From: Lineus longissimus | Lineage: Eukaryota; Nemertea; Pilidiophora; Heteronemertea; Lineidae | Direction: 5' to 3' | Assembly: GCF_910592395.1 (NCBI RefSeq) | Contig: NC_088319.1 | Coordinates: 9,980,001-10,044,000, forward strand | DNA length: 64,000 nucleotides | Shown here: positions 1 to 13,347 of the stretch, piece by piece | Layout: each line of letters starts with the position of its first letter | Numbering within the stretch: the stretch's first letter is position 1 | Program-made: the position numbers and the translations under genes | Notes under the pieces: model-generated | Told to the model about the DNA's origin: nothing | Seen by the model: only the letters and a program-made list of their open reading frames with translations | The model's database searches: none

Positions 1-507
1 GTTATTATAATTGTAAATATAAGAATTTTTATTCCATTGTACTTTAACAGAAATTCAATTCCAGGTTTATATTTCATCATCAAACAGTGTTGACCTCACT
101 GTGTCATATCATTCTTTGAGACTACTAATTTACTGGATTCAGGTTGACCTATTATTTTGTGAGAGTTTGGCCTACTCCCGATTGTCTGGTATCATATGGT
201 ATTGGCTAGATTTTACCAGTTTTAATAGGCCTTTCTGGTAGCCAGATACATTTTAACTGTCCCACCATGTGCTCTTTTGATCCAGTTACGTCTTGATTGG
301 AATGCTTGTATTTTCTCCAGTCTCTGTTTGTGATCAACTGTGGCAGGTATAAAATTCCTCCCTTCACACCAAATTCAATCATGCCAAAATCGCTGCTTTT
401 CCCATCAAGGCATTTCACTCTCTCTGTTGTAATACTATGAGGATTGGGAATGATTAGACCTTTTTCTGAACCTGAGAGTATTGGTGGTAGGTGGGAAGTT
501 TTTAGTA

Positions 508-771
508 CAGTAGAACCTCTCTATTAAAGACACCCTCGGCACTGACAAATGCTGTCCTTAATAGAGAGGTGTCCTGATTAAAGAGGTCAAATTGAATGAA
601 AACCAGGCCAAATTAAATTACTCCCACGTTTACCCTAGAATACCCTACAGATACCTTACAGTACCCTAGCCAAGGGTAAATTTTGTTACAACCAATTTGG
701 GACCAGAACAAGTGTCCTTAATAGAGGGGATGACCTCAATAGAGAGGTTTCCGCTAATGGAGGTACCACTG
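508..771. mobile_element. pogo/Tigger-type MITE, copy 1
   Basis: 264 bp flanked by TA on both sides. The ends read CAGTAGAACCTCTCTATTA and, inverted, TAATGGAGGTACCACTG. Inside are inverted pieces of CTTAATAGAGAGGTGTCC. The CAGTAGAACCTC end is the usual Tigger-type terminus. It does not match the 35201 element, so another source moved it. Confidence 0.8.
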
Positions 772-1939
772 TACTTGAAAAAATGTATGTCACTGTTGAT
801 GTCATGACCTTGGCCTTGTGTCAGCCCCATGAAAATCAATGTCCAGGCACGCTGGGTCAGTAGGCCCATGTCGGATTAAACGTGGACAAACTTCGTCTGC
901 CAGAACAAATTCACGTGATCATGTTATGAATGAACTCATATCAGGCAATCATCCAGACAAAGAAATTGACAAAGACACAATCTCTCTGCATCAAATTGTT
1001 ATGTCGGAAATTTAAAAAATTCACGCTGACTGCGATTTGAGCTGATGCAAGTGACAGACAGTGAATGGAGTCGGGAGGAGCCAGGCGGTAGATTAGGGCT
1101 GGGGGGATCAAGTATAAATAAACCAAACTCTTGTTTTAAAGTTGATGGTATGACTTAATACCTCCAGTACCCTAAAAAATGGAGCTGAAATTTTTCTGCC
1201 TCCCGAATTACATACTCTCAAAAGCATCATGGCAGAAACGATACCTCATTTTCAAGAGTGCAGCCAAATTCTTTTTATAGTGTGACACACACTTTCATTA
1301 CTGTAAGATTCTCACTGAAATCAACACCATGTGCACCTCCTATTATAGCAATGGCCATCCACAGAAGACACTTCACCAGTTCTTCTTCTAAGGTTATCAT
1401 TATCTTTCACCTTTGTTGTACTTTATATTGTCTTGTGCATTTTTTCACCATCGTTTCAATAACTCTGCGTTGCTTTTATCATATTTGTTACAAAATATCA
1501 TCCAAAGGTTGAATTTAAAATCTTTTAGCAAAAAGTAATTTCACTGGATATCTGTTATTATTAAAGATGATCAAGGAATGAATCCAATTTTCCAGGTTTT
1601 CCTCGCCAACCGGTCCTCCCAGTGGGGCCTGCTCTACATGTATAGAGCATCCTTGTACTCCATTAAGTGTTTGATAGGCCACCTCCAGCAGAAACAGCAG
1701 TCACCCACCCCAACCCCTTTTGCTGGCAAACTTTTTATCCCCATCCCTATTGTTGGTATGCATGCATACACAACCCCATTCTGGTGTCTATGTGCCTCCC
1801 GCAACTTGAGTTCGAGGGAAATAAGGCACTCATACCCATGGGAAAACATATATAAAACGAGCTTGCATACTTATATATTTTTGCAGTGGGCCAAGACCAG
1901 GTTTAGTGGAGATCGGTTCGTTATTTTTGTGGCAATTGA

Positions 1940-2260
1940 CCCGTTTAAGTAATTTTGACTTTTCCACCTTTGACCTTTTACTTATGACCTTGAACTTTGA
2001 CTCACCGGTGTCGACCTAGCGAACCTACCAATTTTTCGTGTAATGGCCGTGTTTTGACCACATGACTACGATTTTTTACCTTATGACCTTGACCTTTGAC
2101 CATCCAGTGGCAAACTGGCATCAACCTGGGTGAATGTAGCAAGTTTGGTGGAAGACACTTCAATAGTTTGGTGGCAATTTGCATAATTTGAGCCATACGA
2201 CCTTGACCTTTGACCTTATTACGTAGACCTTTGACCTTTTCAACCCGTTGAGGGCAATGT
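1940..2260. repeat. TGACCTTTGACC-rich degenerate tandem repeat
   Basis: Repeated TATGACCTTGACCTTTGACC-like words at irregular 40-90 bp steps. This looks like a decayed repeat of the same broad style as the core units nearby. Several words form direct repeats of the nuclear-receptor half-site with one spacer base. Confidence 0.55.
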
Positions 2261-2518
2261 GCGAGTCAAACTACAGGTACATAAGTTCCGTGGCAAACGG
2301 GCTGAGGACCAGGAGGGGTGGTGGAACAGACAAACAAAGCAGACAGACAGACAAGCTGTCCTAAGATATGACTGGAGTTTGGTATCTGAGTGCTTGGTTG
2401 TTGACAATATGCAATAATGGGCCTGTGGCAGGTGAAAGGACTGAAAAGTTGCGGCCTATCAGCCCTGTGCAATGCCTGTTTCCCCAACTGAAAAAACACC
2501 TCCTGTCCTGTCATGCTT

Positions 2519-2572
2519 TTTAGCTCACCTCTTAGCAGAGGTGAGCTTATCCCATACCGTGGCGTCCGTCGT

Positions 2573-2610
<38 letters not shown>

Positions 2611-3653
2611 CGTCGTCCGTTAGCAGGGCACGTTTCGTAACTGTTAGAGCTATTGAGTTGAAACTTGGTACACATGTACCCTTATGTAATGACACCTTGG
2701 AGACCAAGTTTCGGTCCGATTCGTTTCATGGTTTGGCCACCAGGGGGCCAAACGTTAAAAGTGAAAATATGCAATATCTCCCTTAATAGTAGTCGGGAAA
2801 TTTTGAAAAAAATATGGTAGGTACTTCTAGCAAAGGTGCATCATATATCCTCCGGGTTTTTGATTTGACCTCCTTTTCAAGGTCACAGAGGTCAAATGGT
2901 GTAAATTGGCCGTTAGGATGTAACGATGGCACGTTTCTAAATTGCAATGACTATTGATACCAAATTTGGTACACATTTACCCCTTAGTCAGGTGATCTCA
3001 GGGACCGAAGTTTGGTCCAATATGATTCACCACTTGACCACCAGGGGGCAAAATCCAAAAACCTTAAAAATGTGATTATTCCTTAACTTCTTGCCCGATT
3101 GCCACCAATTTGATATCATGGGTACATCTTACCACCATACAGTATATGTCACACAGGTTTTTAATTTGACCTTCTTGTCAAGGTCACAGAGGTCAAATGG
3201 CGTAAATTCGCCGTCAGGCCGTAACTATGGCACGTTTCTTAACTGCAATGACTATTGATCACAAATTAAGTACACATGTACCCCTTGGTCAGGTGATCTT
3301 AGGTACCGAAGTTTGGTGCGATCTGATTTGCCGTTTGGCCTCTAGGGAGGGGGCCAAATCCTAAATTCTTCAAAATGCCATTATTCCTAGTAATGACTTG
3401 CCCGATTGGCACCAATTTTATATCATAGGTACATCTAATTCTAACAACCATTCAATGTGTCACCCGGGTCTTCTTTGATTTGACCTACTTTTCAAGGTCA
3501 CAGAGGTCGAATGTACTGTAAATTGGCCATTTTGGGGAAATTGTAATTGCTTGGACCTACATCAAACCTAACACTACATGACACAATACCATGCTCTTTA
3601 TCCATCTTTCCTCCACATGAGGTGAGCACAATGGCCCTGGCCATTTCATTTTT
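2519..3653 (+). mobile_element. Tandem-core repeat element with terminal hairpins and GTC microsatellite, copy A
   Basis: The left end is a hairpin (AGCTCACCTC-loop-GAGGTGAGCT, 2522-2547), then a (GTC)n run (about 2564-2620). Three diverged ~300-bp core units follow, each with a CACGTTTCTTAACTGC-like motif (about 2629, 2929, 3231) and CACCAGGGGGCCAAA. The right end is GAGGTGAGC followed by a hairpin AATGGCCCTGGCCATT (3630-3645). No long inverted repeats and no coding capacity. The architecture recalls bivalve pearl or HINE/Helentron non-autonomous elements (inference). Confidence 0.72.
2564..2620. repeat. (GTC)n trinucleotide microsatellite
   Basis: GTC repeats broken by CC at both sides, just inside the left hairpin of copy A. 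They produce a spurious poly-Arg reading frame. Confidence 0.9.
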
Positions 3654-3859
3654 CACAAGGGTGCTCTACACCTGTCATCGGGAGCAACCCCAGGAGCTGG
3701 TTCTTACTTGGATGTAATGTCAGGGAACAAATTTCCAAGTGCTAAGTGGTGAGCGCATACTTCATACCGCAAGACGTTTTAGTCGTGGAGAGTACATGAT
3801 GCAGCGTTGACTTTAGAATTACAAAAGATTTCAATTTCTATGTTTTGCTTCTTTTCAAG

Positions 3860-5110
3860 GTTTGATGATGATAGAAATAATTTCCTCGACATGCTCGAGT
3901 TGAAACGGTTAATGGAGAAGCTGGGCTCGCCACAGACGCATCTCGGTCTCAAGGCGATGATAAAGGAGGTCGATGAGGATGAGGATGGCATGATCAGTTT
4001 TAGAGAGGTGAGTAGCGCAACAAGGGGCTTTGGTGAATTTTTAAAATCGAAAAAAGGGAATTTTTCTCTCAATGAAATTTGAAATGAGGGAGGAGGCTGT
4101 TTGGAATATGCATATCATATGGATTAGATTAGCTTGTTATAAGATGATAAGAGAGGGCTTTACTAAGTTGTCAATTTCTCTTTTCAGTTTTGTTTAGTTT
4201 ATAAAAAAGCTCAAGATGGTGAATTAGAATGCGAAGGGTTAAAAGAGTTGTGTGCCAAAACAGAGGTTGACGTGGACGAGGTTGGCGTCGGTGGAGCCAA
4301 GGATTTCTTTGAGGCTAAGGTAAGGCTATACCAATTATTTTATTTGTATAGCGGCCCCTCCTACATTGATTTTGCCATTTTTTGGAATAAAAATAAAATT
4401 GAGTTTTCAGATATTTTTATTTTCAGACTACGTGCCTTAATGCCACAGGACAAATAGCAACCAGAAAAGAATAATATTGACACTTTTAAACATTGACCAC
4501 TTTTTAAAAAACATTAAAATCGGGCAGTATGAATGAGATTTCTAAAAGGAAAACATGACTTTTTTCTCAAATTTTATTTTTATTCTTCGCCCTACAGTTC
4601 ATTCTGATGACAGAGTACTTTTATTGTCAAAGGTGTCTTCTTGCCAAGTTTTTATATTTATTCCTCCCATGCACCTACTTTTCTGTAAGGAAATCACACT
4701 CTGATTATAAACTGAATGTAACAGCTTTGATTTTTCCTTGTGGAAAACCAGGCATCTGGAAGGCTCTCTTTGGCAGCACTGGTTATAGTTCCTGATTAGC
4801 TCCATGTTCATTATTTGGTTTCCTTGTTTAAGGAGCAATGATTGTAAGAGGCAAGTACTGTCCTTAAGCGAGAGTGTCAATCACAGGTGCCTGCTTGGTT
4901 ATAGAAAGCAGCCTTTTGTTATTGGTTGAGAATTCATCCTTTTCAACTGGCATTCAATCTTCCGATAATATTTTTCAGATTAAACAACAAACAATAGGAA
5001 ATAAATTTGAGGAGGAAATAAAACAGGAGCAGGAGGAAAGGAAGCAGGAAGCGGAGGAGGCAAAAATACGGAAACAAGCTTTCAAAGAAAAGGCTGCACT
5101 ATTCAATTGA
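3860..5110 (+). CDS. EFHD2: Swiprosin / EF-hand domain protein (EFHD1/2-like), 3' three coding exons
   Basis: Three exons read in frame: 3860-4007, 4188-4319 and 4979-5110 (TGA at 5108-5110), each with AG acceptor and, where needed, GTGAG or GTAAG donor. The first exon encodes the two EF-hands. Loop 1 is DDDRNNFLDMLE (Asn at the usual Gly position) and loop 2 is DEDEDGMISFRE, separated by the family-specific LMEKLGSPQTHLGLKAMIKE. The second exon ends with the conserved GAKDFFEAK. The last exon is the charged C-terminal coiled coil (FEEEIKQEQEERKQEAEE, ending ALFN). Swiprosins are calcium-binding actin-regulating adaptors (EFHD2) or mitochondrial relatives (EFHD1). The 5' exon with the disordered N-terminus is not in the window, because the first intron runs back past base 1. 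AATAAA at 5506-5511 could end the message. The gene converges on the SLC25A carrier. EFHD1 versus EFHD2 cannot be told apart here, since invertebrates usually have one co-orthologue. Confidence 0.93.
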
Positions 5111-5505
5111 TCGATACCTGTATGTGACAGACTAAGATTCAATCCAGCGTCATTCTAGGGTTGCCGATCATGGGCAGATGTTATTTTCGATGAAGAAATA
5201 TCACCCCTCAGGTACTGCTTCATTGAAAAAGACAGAATCAGTTCTTTTTGAAGATAAGTGGCTTCTGGATTGATTCCCATAGCTCAGCATTTGGTGATTA
5301 AAAGGAGGAATTGCTTTAAGTCTATAGCCTATATAACATTTTAAAATGAGGTTGTTGTACAAAAAATGATAACAAAGAGCATTACGATATGTTCTGTAAT
5401 TGAGGGTTGATCTATATGCAGAAATTTATGATGTATCTTTAAAAGAAAAGTAGAGAGATTGCATTACGTCCTGTCTCTCCTTCGAGGTCCTTTGAGTAGG
5501 ACAGG

Positions 5506-5511
5506 AATAAA
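5506..5511 (+). terminator. Candidate poly(A) signal of the swiprosin gene
   Basis: AATAAA about 395 bp after the stop codon. Vertebrate EFHD 3' UTRs are long, so later signals are possible. Confidence 0.4.
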
Positions 5512-6248
5512 CAACGACAACTGATGATGTAATACACAGAAAGGGAATTCACCTCGGATGGGAGTGAGAATGTTGCGCAATCACTGTACCAGTAAATCTT
5601 ATCCAGGAATAGAATGTGGTTAGCAGAACAGATTGAAGCTCTTGATTGATATCAACTGTTAAGGATTTTTTAGAGTGTAAATATATGAATGTTTTATAAT
5701 CAGGGTCTATAATTATTGCATGCCACATTCTTGGCAATAAATTTTGTTCTCGGGAGGATGCTACAGAAGTTATGGATGCTGTAAGCCACATGATATCGCC
5801 ATTTGCACCATGGGACTATGTCAATTTAGAGTATGCAATAGGCCTAGTGGTCACTGAGAAAAACATTGTTTTTCCAATATGATTATTTTGCAGCAGTGTG
5901 ATTTACTTTGTGCCTTCACAATCAGCTATGAACACTTTGTTAAAAGTTATATGTATTGTCTGTAACAATACATGTACATTGAAATCTATACACAGCTGGC
6001 ACAGAATAGCACTTTTTTTGAAACACCCTGTATATTTTTTTAAATGTTTGCTGTGTCCTGTTACTTCTAAGTGTTAATTGTTGATATAATTGATGTTATT
6101 AATCATGTATGTGATATTGTTTACAAGCTGCCACCTCATTATGAAAGGGACAGTGGTTACATTGAATTAATGCAAGAATATATCAATGGACATCTTTTAC
6201 TCCCCTCTTCAATTAGCTAACGACACAGTCATGCCAAAAAATGTTTAA

Positions 6249-6484
6249 AGGGGAACGCCGCTCGTAATTACTTGTGGTCCAGTTAAATAGGAATCCACTG
6301 ATATACAATGCCGTAGTGCAGTTATTGTGAATACAAATTTGTTTAAACTTGGTATTCATAGTATTTGTATATCAGTCTATACACAACGGCAATGTTGAAA
6401 TTTATATTCAGCATGTATTTTCGCAATTGGACATTTTCAAAATTCAATTACAAATTCAAATTTTTTTATGAACTGCGTACCCCT
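6249..6484. mobile_element. TTAA-flanked MITE, copy 1
   Basis: 236 bp with AGGGG...CCCCT ends, flanked on both sides by TTAA. It shares its body (ACAATGCCGTAGTGCAGTT, ATAGTATTTGTA, CAACGGCAAT) with 57768-57999. TTAA duplications are typical of piggyBac-type transposition (inference). Confidence 0.7.
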
Positions 6485-9400
6485 TTAAGTATAGGGTTAA
6501 TTTGTCAGCCATTGAATGAACACAGCTGAAATAGGCTTGTTCGCCGTGACATGTCTTATGGCAGGATAGTCCTGATCGAATGTCGTCGCTTTATCATATT
6601 TAGAGGTTATCGTGTGTTGAATCCTTGAGGAGGGGGTGTACGAGAGTGACATTGATATGTGCCTGAATTAAGACAGTGATGGAACTAGGTTGATATATAG
6701 TAGTTGCTACAAGGCATTAGATGAGAGTAGTGAGTAGTGTAGTTCTGGCAAAGCTCAAAATAAGTGTGATATCCCCGGTTGAAGCTCAAGCTCAATGCTA
6801 GGGTCTTGTTGCTTGTGGTGCCAATATGCAGGAAGAATAGATCAGACTTCCCTGTAGTCCAGGTAACCTCGACCCTATCCGCCACGCTGCTGAGGGTCCC
6901 TATCCGCCGAGCAGCTGAGGGTCCAGGAGGCCTCGTTGATTTACCCGAGGCAAGCCATACATTTTCAGTGCATAGAGTGGATGCACTGCCATAATACCCA
7001 ACGGTCCGGTATTCCTGATTATTCACTTGGCACGAGGTTACCCATCTTTGTGAAAAACACGTGACCGGACACCGGAAGCCGACGCCCCAAATCTAGTTCA
7101 TGACGAGTGAAATGCCGCCAAGTACCAGTCACTGTAATGAGTGAATGGAGGAGACAGGTGAAAGAGTCTAGCCTCCCTGCTAAACCTATGATAAAAAATC
7201 CAACATATTGCATGCACAGTACCTGCCTGTTGGTCGCACTTTTCAGAACGTCCATCTTCAAAACGCAGAGGATATTAGTCAGAATCTGTGGGGAGAAATT
7301 ATTAAGATCCGCCGTTTGGACCTCGCTGCTATGTTGCGGCAACTTTCAGCAATGTAACCCACCGCATGTGATAGCCACCCACCGCAAGTGATAGGCAGTT
7401 AATTTTGAGACACAATGCCCAGATTAGAGTTTCATTTATTGCAATCACAGTTGTGATCTCTCACGAACAACGCTTACTTTAGTGACAGAGTGGTGCAGCA
7501 CGGCTGATGACGTAGTAGGGAAGGTCCAAGTCCTCTTTCAGAATCGTACAAACTTTGTTTCTTAGTCCGTCTCACCTGCTGTAATTGTATCACAATCTTT
7601 TATCAGGTTATGATTTCACAGTATTTGCATTAAAAATGCTTGAACTTTATTTGCATAAAGAGGTTAAAGGCATTCTCCATTCCCTCGAATTTTGAAATTT
7701 GAAATTGAATTTGATATGTTTCAAATATGGAAAATACACGTTCAAATTTCAACTTTGATGTTTTGTACACCGATGTATACTCTATAAGTCAATTTATATC
7801 ACAGTAACATGTCAGGCTGTTTCTGTTCACTTCTACTACAAGTGAACAACCTGACTCACACTTTGCCCAGCGAATTTCCTCTGAATTTCAGTATGTCTTT
7901 TCAAAACATCGATTCTTAGGTTGTGTATTTTTGCAGTATTTACATCTCTCTTGACAATATTAGAACAGCGTTAACTTTTCTGTGATCTGCGTTTCTTTTC
8001 ACACATTTCATGAGAAATGTAGTTGTAAACACCCACCCAAGTCTTTTGGTGCTCGTATTCTCATGATAGTCCTCGCAGGTGCGCATTGAACAAATATGCA
8101 AGTTTTTTGTATGGTGCAGTTATGTATGTGTGAATACTATCTTGGTGGCAGGTTTGAATTATTTCATATATTATTGACATTTTAGACTCATAAGAAAAAA
8201 TTGATGCATGAGAGGCAACAGTCAGAGAATGGTTCAGTTTTAGGTTAGAATTTAAGTAAACTTCTGCAATGGTGCAAAAATGGTTGCCAACAAAGTTGTT
8301 GATTTGTAGTGAAAATATTTCATTTATACAAATTTTGTGTTCAATAGAAAATGAGCTCATGGTATACAGAATGGGTTGTATAGTTGGTTAGGTTGTCGGA
8401 TAGTTGACTGGCTTTATTGAAATTGATTCAATTTGCTCAGCTGACCGAGACTTTCAATTTCCAAAAATTCGGATGCAGTTGTAATTTTTGTAGTTATGTT
8501 ATATTTTGTGTAATTTGGCATCAAGTTCAATTGCTGAGACAATTTTTAAAGAGAATCAAAACTTTTTTTGTGGAAACTTATCGATATAGTTTTATCCATC
8601 ACAGCAGTTGACAATGTTGGATTACCATGAAAGCTTTGGTAAAGCTAGACAATATTATGCTGTTTAAAAGTTTTACAAAACACTTTGATCAATTAGAACT
8701 TTTCAAAGGGGATTTCATACGACCAGTGCTTAAACCTACTTTCTACATTTTCTCGGGCGGTGAAAATGCACATTCTCATTTCCTGTTTATAAGTCCGGCG
8801 CAGATCAATTAGCCAGACTCGCCCTGATGAAATATGGACATAAGGCCCGCAATGGGCTTCCATTCAAAACTCGCGTAAGGCTTGATGACGCATTATTGCG
8901 CGTGATGGCCATTATATTGATCAAACGAAACTCACTTAAAGGAATCAACACAACTCTGGTTGGTCTCTGTAATATGAAAATCGAAAGCGGGAGCGAAAAA
9001 CAATAATGAGGTGCTTTTACCAAAGGTTTGGAGTGGAATTTCAGCTTGGGGTGGATTTTTTTTGTCATTTTGATCACACCCAAAATCAAACACGTTCTCC
9101 ACATGTAACATACTGGAAAGTCTCTTCAGTTGCGGCTTCGATTGGTCGAGATCAACGTGCACCATGATTGCACCGTATATATCTCGATTGAAAAATCAAG
9201 TTGGCTGGTGTTGAGGCCCCTGTGTATCAATCAATGCTTGCAACATTGCAATCAAGGTGTGTTAGAATGTTCTATCACTTATATTAGTCATGTCCCCAAA
9301 TACTGTAACCAAGAGAAGTGTTGCAAGAATTTTGATTTCGTCTGTGCAGGCCGAGCTCTTCCACAAAATGTAAACTTGTCTGTATATCATGCATTACAGC

Positions 9401-10229
9401 TCCTGTAGTTTGGCAAAATAATCACAGACAAGTTTTGTGATTAAAGGCAGGCAACTGCATATGAAACACGTTGAACATTTTTTCCAGGTTGCAATACTTT
9501 CGGGCGTACTTGTGTATCACTGATGATATAAGGTGGAACGAATTATAGCCCATCACATCGATTTAGTTCACAGATGCTCTACACTCTTACGCAGTGGTGA
9601 CTTGCGTTTGTCCATGGCAGTCAAATTTTCAGGAGTGTAGACTTGTCCTTGTATGTTTTACTATTTTTGTCCTTTCTATACATTATTTTATTCAAGAATA
9701 ATAACGCTCACTTGGTTATGCACCCTAGTATAGTCTGTACGCTATACAAGTACATTTAGTATTCATGAAAAAAAGGTTTACCAGTGTAATTTTGACACAG
9801 TAATGCTTTGACACATTTGAGGACATTACAGTGGGTAACTTTCTCAAAGCAACGCATCATCCCCATGACAGATCGAGAGACAACGACAGTTTGAGACATC
9901 CTTGATATTTGTTTGATTGAGCGAGATGTTTATTCTTATTGTAAGTTCAGGTTGACAGAATATTCCGAGCTTTTCAATTTCATTAGACATCGATGTGGGT
10001 CCTCCACAAGAAATGACTAAAGGTGCATCTATGTTAATAACCTGTGTTTCAATTTGTACACATCATATTCTATATTATTATATATACCAGAAATAAACAG
10101 AGTTTATGGGAAGATTTGTTATTCTTATTTCTTACTGTTGCAAGAGGAGTCTTTGTGTCCAGCTTTATTCTCGATGTTCTGTGTTATAGACGTGTGGTGT
10201 TCTCACAGTGGAAAAGCATGCAAGAATGG

Positions 10230-11070
10230 GAATGTGACCATTTCATTTGAAATTCTTGTGTCCAACATGCATGTCACATGGTGATATCAGGACAGAATGG
10301 GACCATTTCACTTCAGAAAGTTTCTCCAACATCGGTGAACTCTAAATGATATTAGGACATGGGACCATTTCACTAGAGATTGTTCCTTCGACATGGGTGA
10401 ACTCTAAATGATATTAGGACATAGGACCATTTCACTAGAGATTGTTCCTTCGACATGGGTGAACTCGAGATGATATTAGGACATGGGACCATTTCACTAG
10501 AGATTGTTCCTTCGACATGGGTGAACTCGAGATGATATTAGGACATGGGACCATTTCACTAGAGATTGTTCCTTCGACATGGGTGAACTCGAGATGATAT
10601 TAGGACATAGGACCATTTCACTAGAGATTGTTCCTTCGACATGGGTGAACTCGAGGTGATATTAGGATATAGGACCATTTCACTAGAGATGGGTGAACTC
10701 GAGGTGATATTTGGGCAGAATGGGACCATTTCATTTCAGATTGGTTGTCCAACATGGGTGAACTCGAGGTGATATCAGGACATGGGACCATTTCACTTCA
10801 GAATGTTCGTCCAACGTGGGTGAACTCGAGGTGATATCAGGACAGAATGGGACCATTTCACTAGAGATTGTTCCTTCGACATGGGTGAACTCGAGATGAT
10901 ATTAGGACATGGGACCATTTCACTAGAGATTGTTCCTTCTACATGGGTGAACTCGAGATGATATTAGGACATGGGACCATTTCACTAGAGATTGTTTGTC
11001 CAACGTGGGTGAACTCGAGGTGATATCAGGACATGGGACCATTTCACTTCAGATTCTTGTGTCCAACATT
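10230..11070. repeat. 62-bp minisatellite, about 13-14 copies
   Basis: GACCATTTCA recurs at about 10238, 10302, 10363, 10426, 10488, 10550, 10612, 10674, 10712, 10788, 10852, 10914, 10976 and 11038. The period is 62 bp, with one 38/76 slip and 63-64 in diverged edge copies. Two variants occur: CTAGAGATTGTTCCTTCGAC and CTTCAGATT(G)GTTGTCCAAC. 62 is not a multiple of 3, so it is not coding. Confidence 0.95.
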
Positions 11071-11965
11071 GGTGAACTAAAACATATAGTATTGGATGTG
11101 ATGGATTTTTTTATCAATGTGCAGCATGACAAAAGAAAATTACACTTTTTGAAATCACGGACAAAAAAAAATTTGCCTCCCCCTGCCCCATTTTGGGAAC
11201 TGCAATACAGTCACTTGATAAGGTATTACAATATCAGGAACCTAATATTCCTAAAATCAAGTCCCATGCTGACATTGTGTGATATGAATAAAGACTAGCA
11301 AATGCTTTTCTCTAAATGTGCATTTACACTACTCCTCTCCGTAAACTGAAGTCAAAGCCTTTGCTGGTCTTTATTCATCTGAAGTCACCCAATAGTCTGG
11401 TTCCATTTTCTGATGAATGGCGCTCGCAAACTCATTCAAATTTGAGAACGACCCAAATTTCTGGATGCTATAAATATCGAGGTGGTGAAAACATTGTCCA
11501 GGATATGTTCCAGCTTGAATGTACACTTGCACGAGCCCACGGCATGATCAACTTTCAGACCAATGATTTGTACGGGTAATTTGGCAAACAACCATACTCG
11601 TACATCATTCATCAGTCTTGTTTGTATACTAAAAACCTGCATATTTCTACGGTTTATTTGTATACCATTTCTAAAAATCGTGGATCAATGCCAGATTTTA
11701 TCATAATTCAAGTACATGTAGTTTATAAATAGTCTACTTTGCTTTTCTTGAGTTGTGGAGTTAAATGTACTTAGCAGCCCTGAAGGAGATTTTCAATACC
11801 ACTGACATAATTGATAGACAAACTGTTTTTACAGTTTTTACAGATTTTTTCTCACATCATTATAGAGTGTGTGAAAAGGTTCTCCAGGCGTTTGAAATCA
11901 ATCCGTCGGGGATTTTAAAGGGGTTGATAACGAGCACCACTATTTTGGCTCGAACTTAAAGTCCT

Positions 11966-12097
11966 AAGCAATTAGAACTCCTCCAAAACAAATTGAGTGC
12001 CAATTTCAAGGGTGGGAGTCAGTTCTTTGTTTTCCAAAGAACAGCCTCCCAGGTTTTAATTGGGCATTCACTTATTTTGAAGGAGTTCCTAATGCTT
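11966..12097. mobile_element. Small hairpin MITE
   Basis: The inverted arms AAGCAATTAGAACTCCTCC and GGAGTTCCTAATGCTT extend about 55 bp inward, with a short loop near 12035. The target duplication is not clear. Confidence 0.55.
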
Positions 12098-12433
12098 GAG
12101 GTTTTCAAGTTGTACCAAAATAATGGTGCCCATGGTTGACACTATTATTAAGCACATCAAATATTACATTCATTGAGCGCTGTGTACACCAACATTGTCA
12201 TTCCAGGGCAATTACATCATGGTGTGAATTCACCCTTTGATATGATGAAGATCACTGGATATCCCAGTTGATCATCATGATTTGTTGTCAATTTACAGCA
12301 ATGGTGAATTGTAGATTTACTGGTGCAAAAGAATGCATCCTACATTTGTCCTATACACCTTGGGTCCTCCTTCATGGGGGTGGGTATTGACCTGTTGCGT
12401 AATTCTAGCTGGTACATGATCCAATTTCATGTA

Positions 12434-12600
12434 CAATGGAACCTCCCTTTGCGGACACCTCTCTATTTAAAAGGACACTAGCTTTGGTCCCAAATTGGTT
12501 GTTTCCATTCAATTTGACCTCTCTAATCAGGACACCTCTCCATAAAGGACAGCACTTCGCAGTCCCGAGGGTGTCCTTAATAGGGAGGTTGTTATTTTCA
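12434..12600. mobile_element. pogo/Tigger-type MITE, copy 2 (decayed)
   Basis: It starts TA-CAATGGAACCTCCCTTTGC and contains the family core (TTTGACCTCTCTAATCAGGACACC, CCGAGGGTGTCCTTAATAG). The right end is decayed near GGGAGGTTGTTATTTTC. Confidence 0.65.
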
Positions 12601-13347
12601 TCAGGACCATCAGGCAATTAAACTCAGAAGCACCTCCAAAACATATAATCACACTGGTAGTTAGATGTCATCAGCTGGTTGTCATCCCTGGGATTGATTT
12701 TCAACTCTCAATTTCTCTGTGGTCATGCTATGGCATTTCTTTTGTACCGCTGCACGTTTTTTGGGGTAGCAACTCCAACCCAGGCTGGGACAAGTAGGCC
12801 TATATGGCTGAGTGAACACCAAAGCTATCATCATTTCATAAGCAGCCTTTACATGTAGCCTGTAAGTGTAACATCCAGCGGGATTTCCCTCTTCAGTCCA
12901 ACAGTAAACCAGGTCTGGCTGGTCATATCCAGCCCACTGCGGAATAGTCCTACCTGGTTCTGGTAAACATATATGTGAAGATATTCAGGATGTCAATAAA
13001 ATTTTACTGGCTGACCTATTATCTTGACAATGTTGATTGTACTTGATCATGTTGATGATATGAGTGGAGATTCTAAAACCTCTTGTTCACAATAAACCAC
13101 TTTCACAGTGTATAATGCACAATGACAATGACCTGTGCCATGTTTTGACTGAAGCTTTTATGGTTCTGCAACCATAACTGCTTGGGTTGGTGCAAAATAT
13201 GGAGGCAGTGAAAAATGTTGAGTTTGAGGGGTTTTAGCAAGGAAATTGATATCTCATTGCTGGTCTTGGTTTGGCGAGACATTCCTATCATAAGACAGTT
13301 GAAAATGTTTGTTCCATGTGCAAACATACATGTTGTATATGAATGTA

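Larger units (their letters stand above)
1..3859. other. 5' intron of swiprosin (repeat-filled)
   Basis: No exon matching the swiprosin N-terminal region was found, so the stretch is taken as intron. It holds the pogo MITE, the TGACC-rich repeat and copy A of the tandem-core element. The rest (772-1940) shows nothing. Confidence 0.6.

Noticed and set aside
1578-1952. 124-residue open frame
   Set aside because: Overlapping frames on both strands, no domain, lies in the swiprosin intron.
1940-2260. Cluster of nuclear-receptor DR1-type sites
   Set aside because: The TGACCTTTGACC words belong to a decayed repeat common in this genome's elements, so a regulatory role is not supported by sequence alone.
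2472-2786. Arg-rich open frame
   Set aside because: Poly-Arg comes from the GTC microsatellite of the repeat element; the same frame reappears in copy B at 51321-51617.
10996-11298. Open frame starting in the minisatellite
   Set aside because: The 62-bp period shifts the frame in each unit, so no repeat protein is possible.
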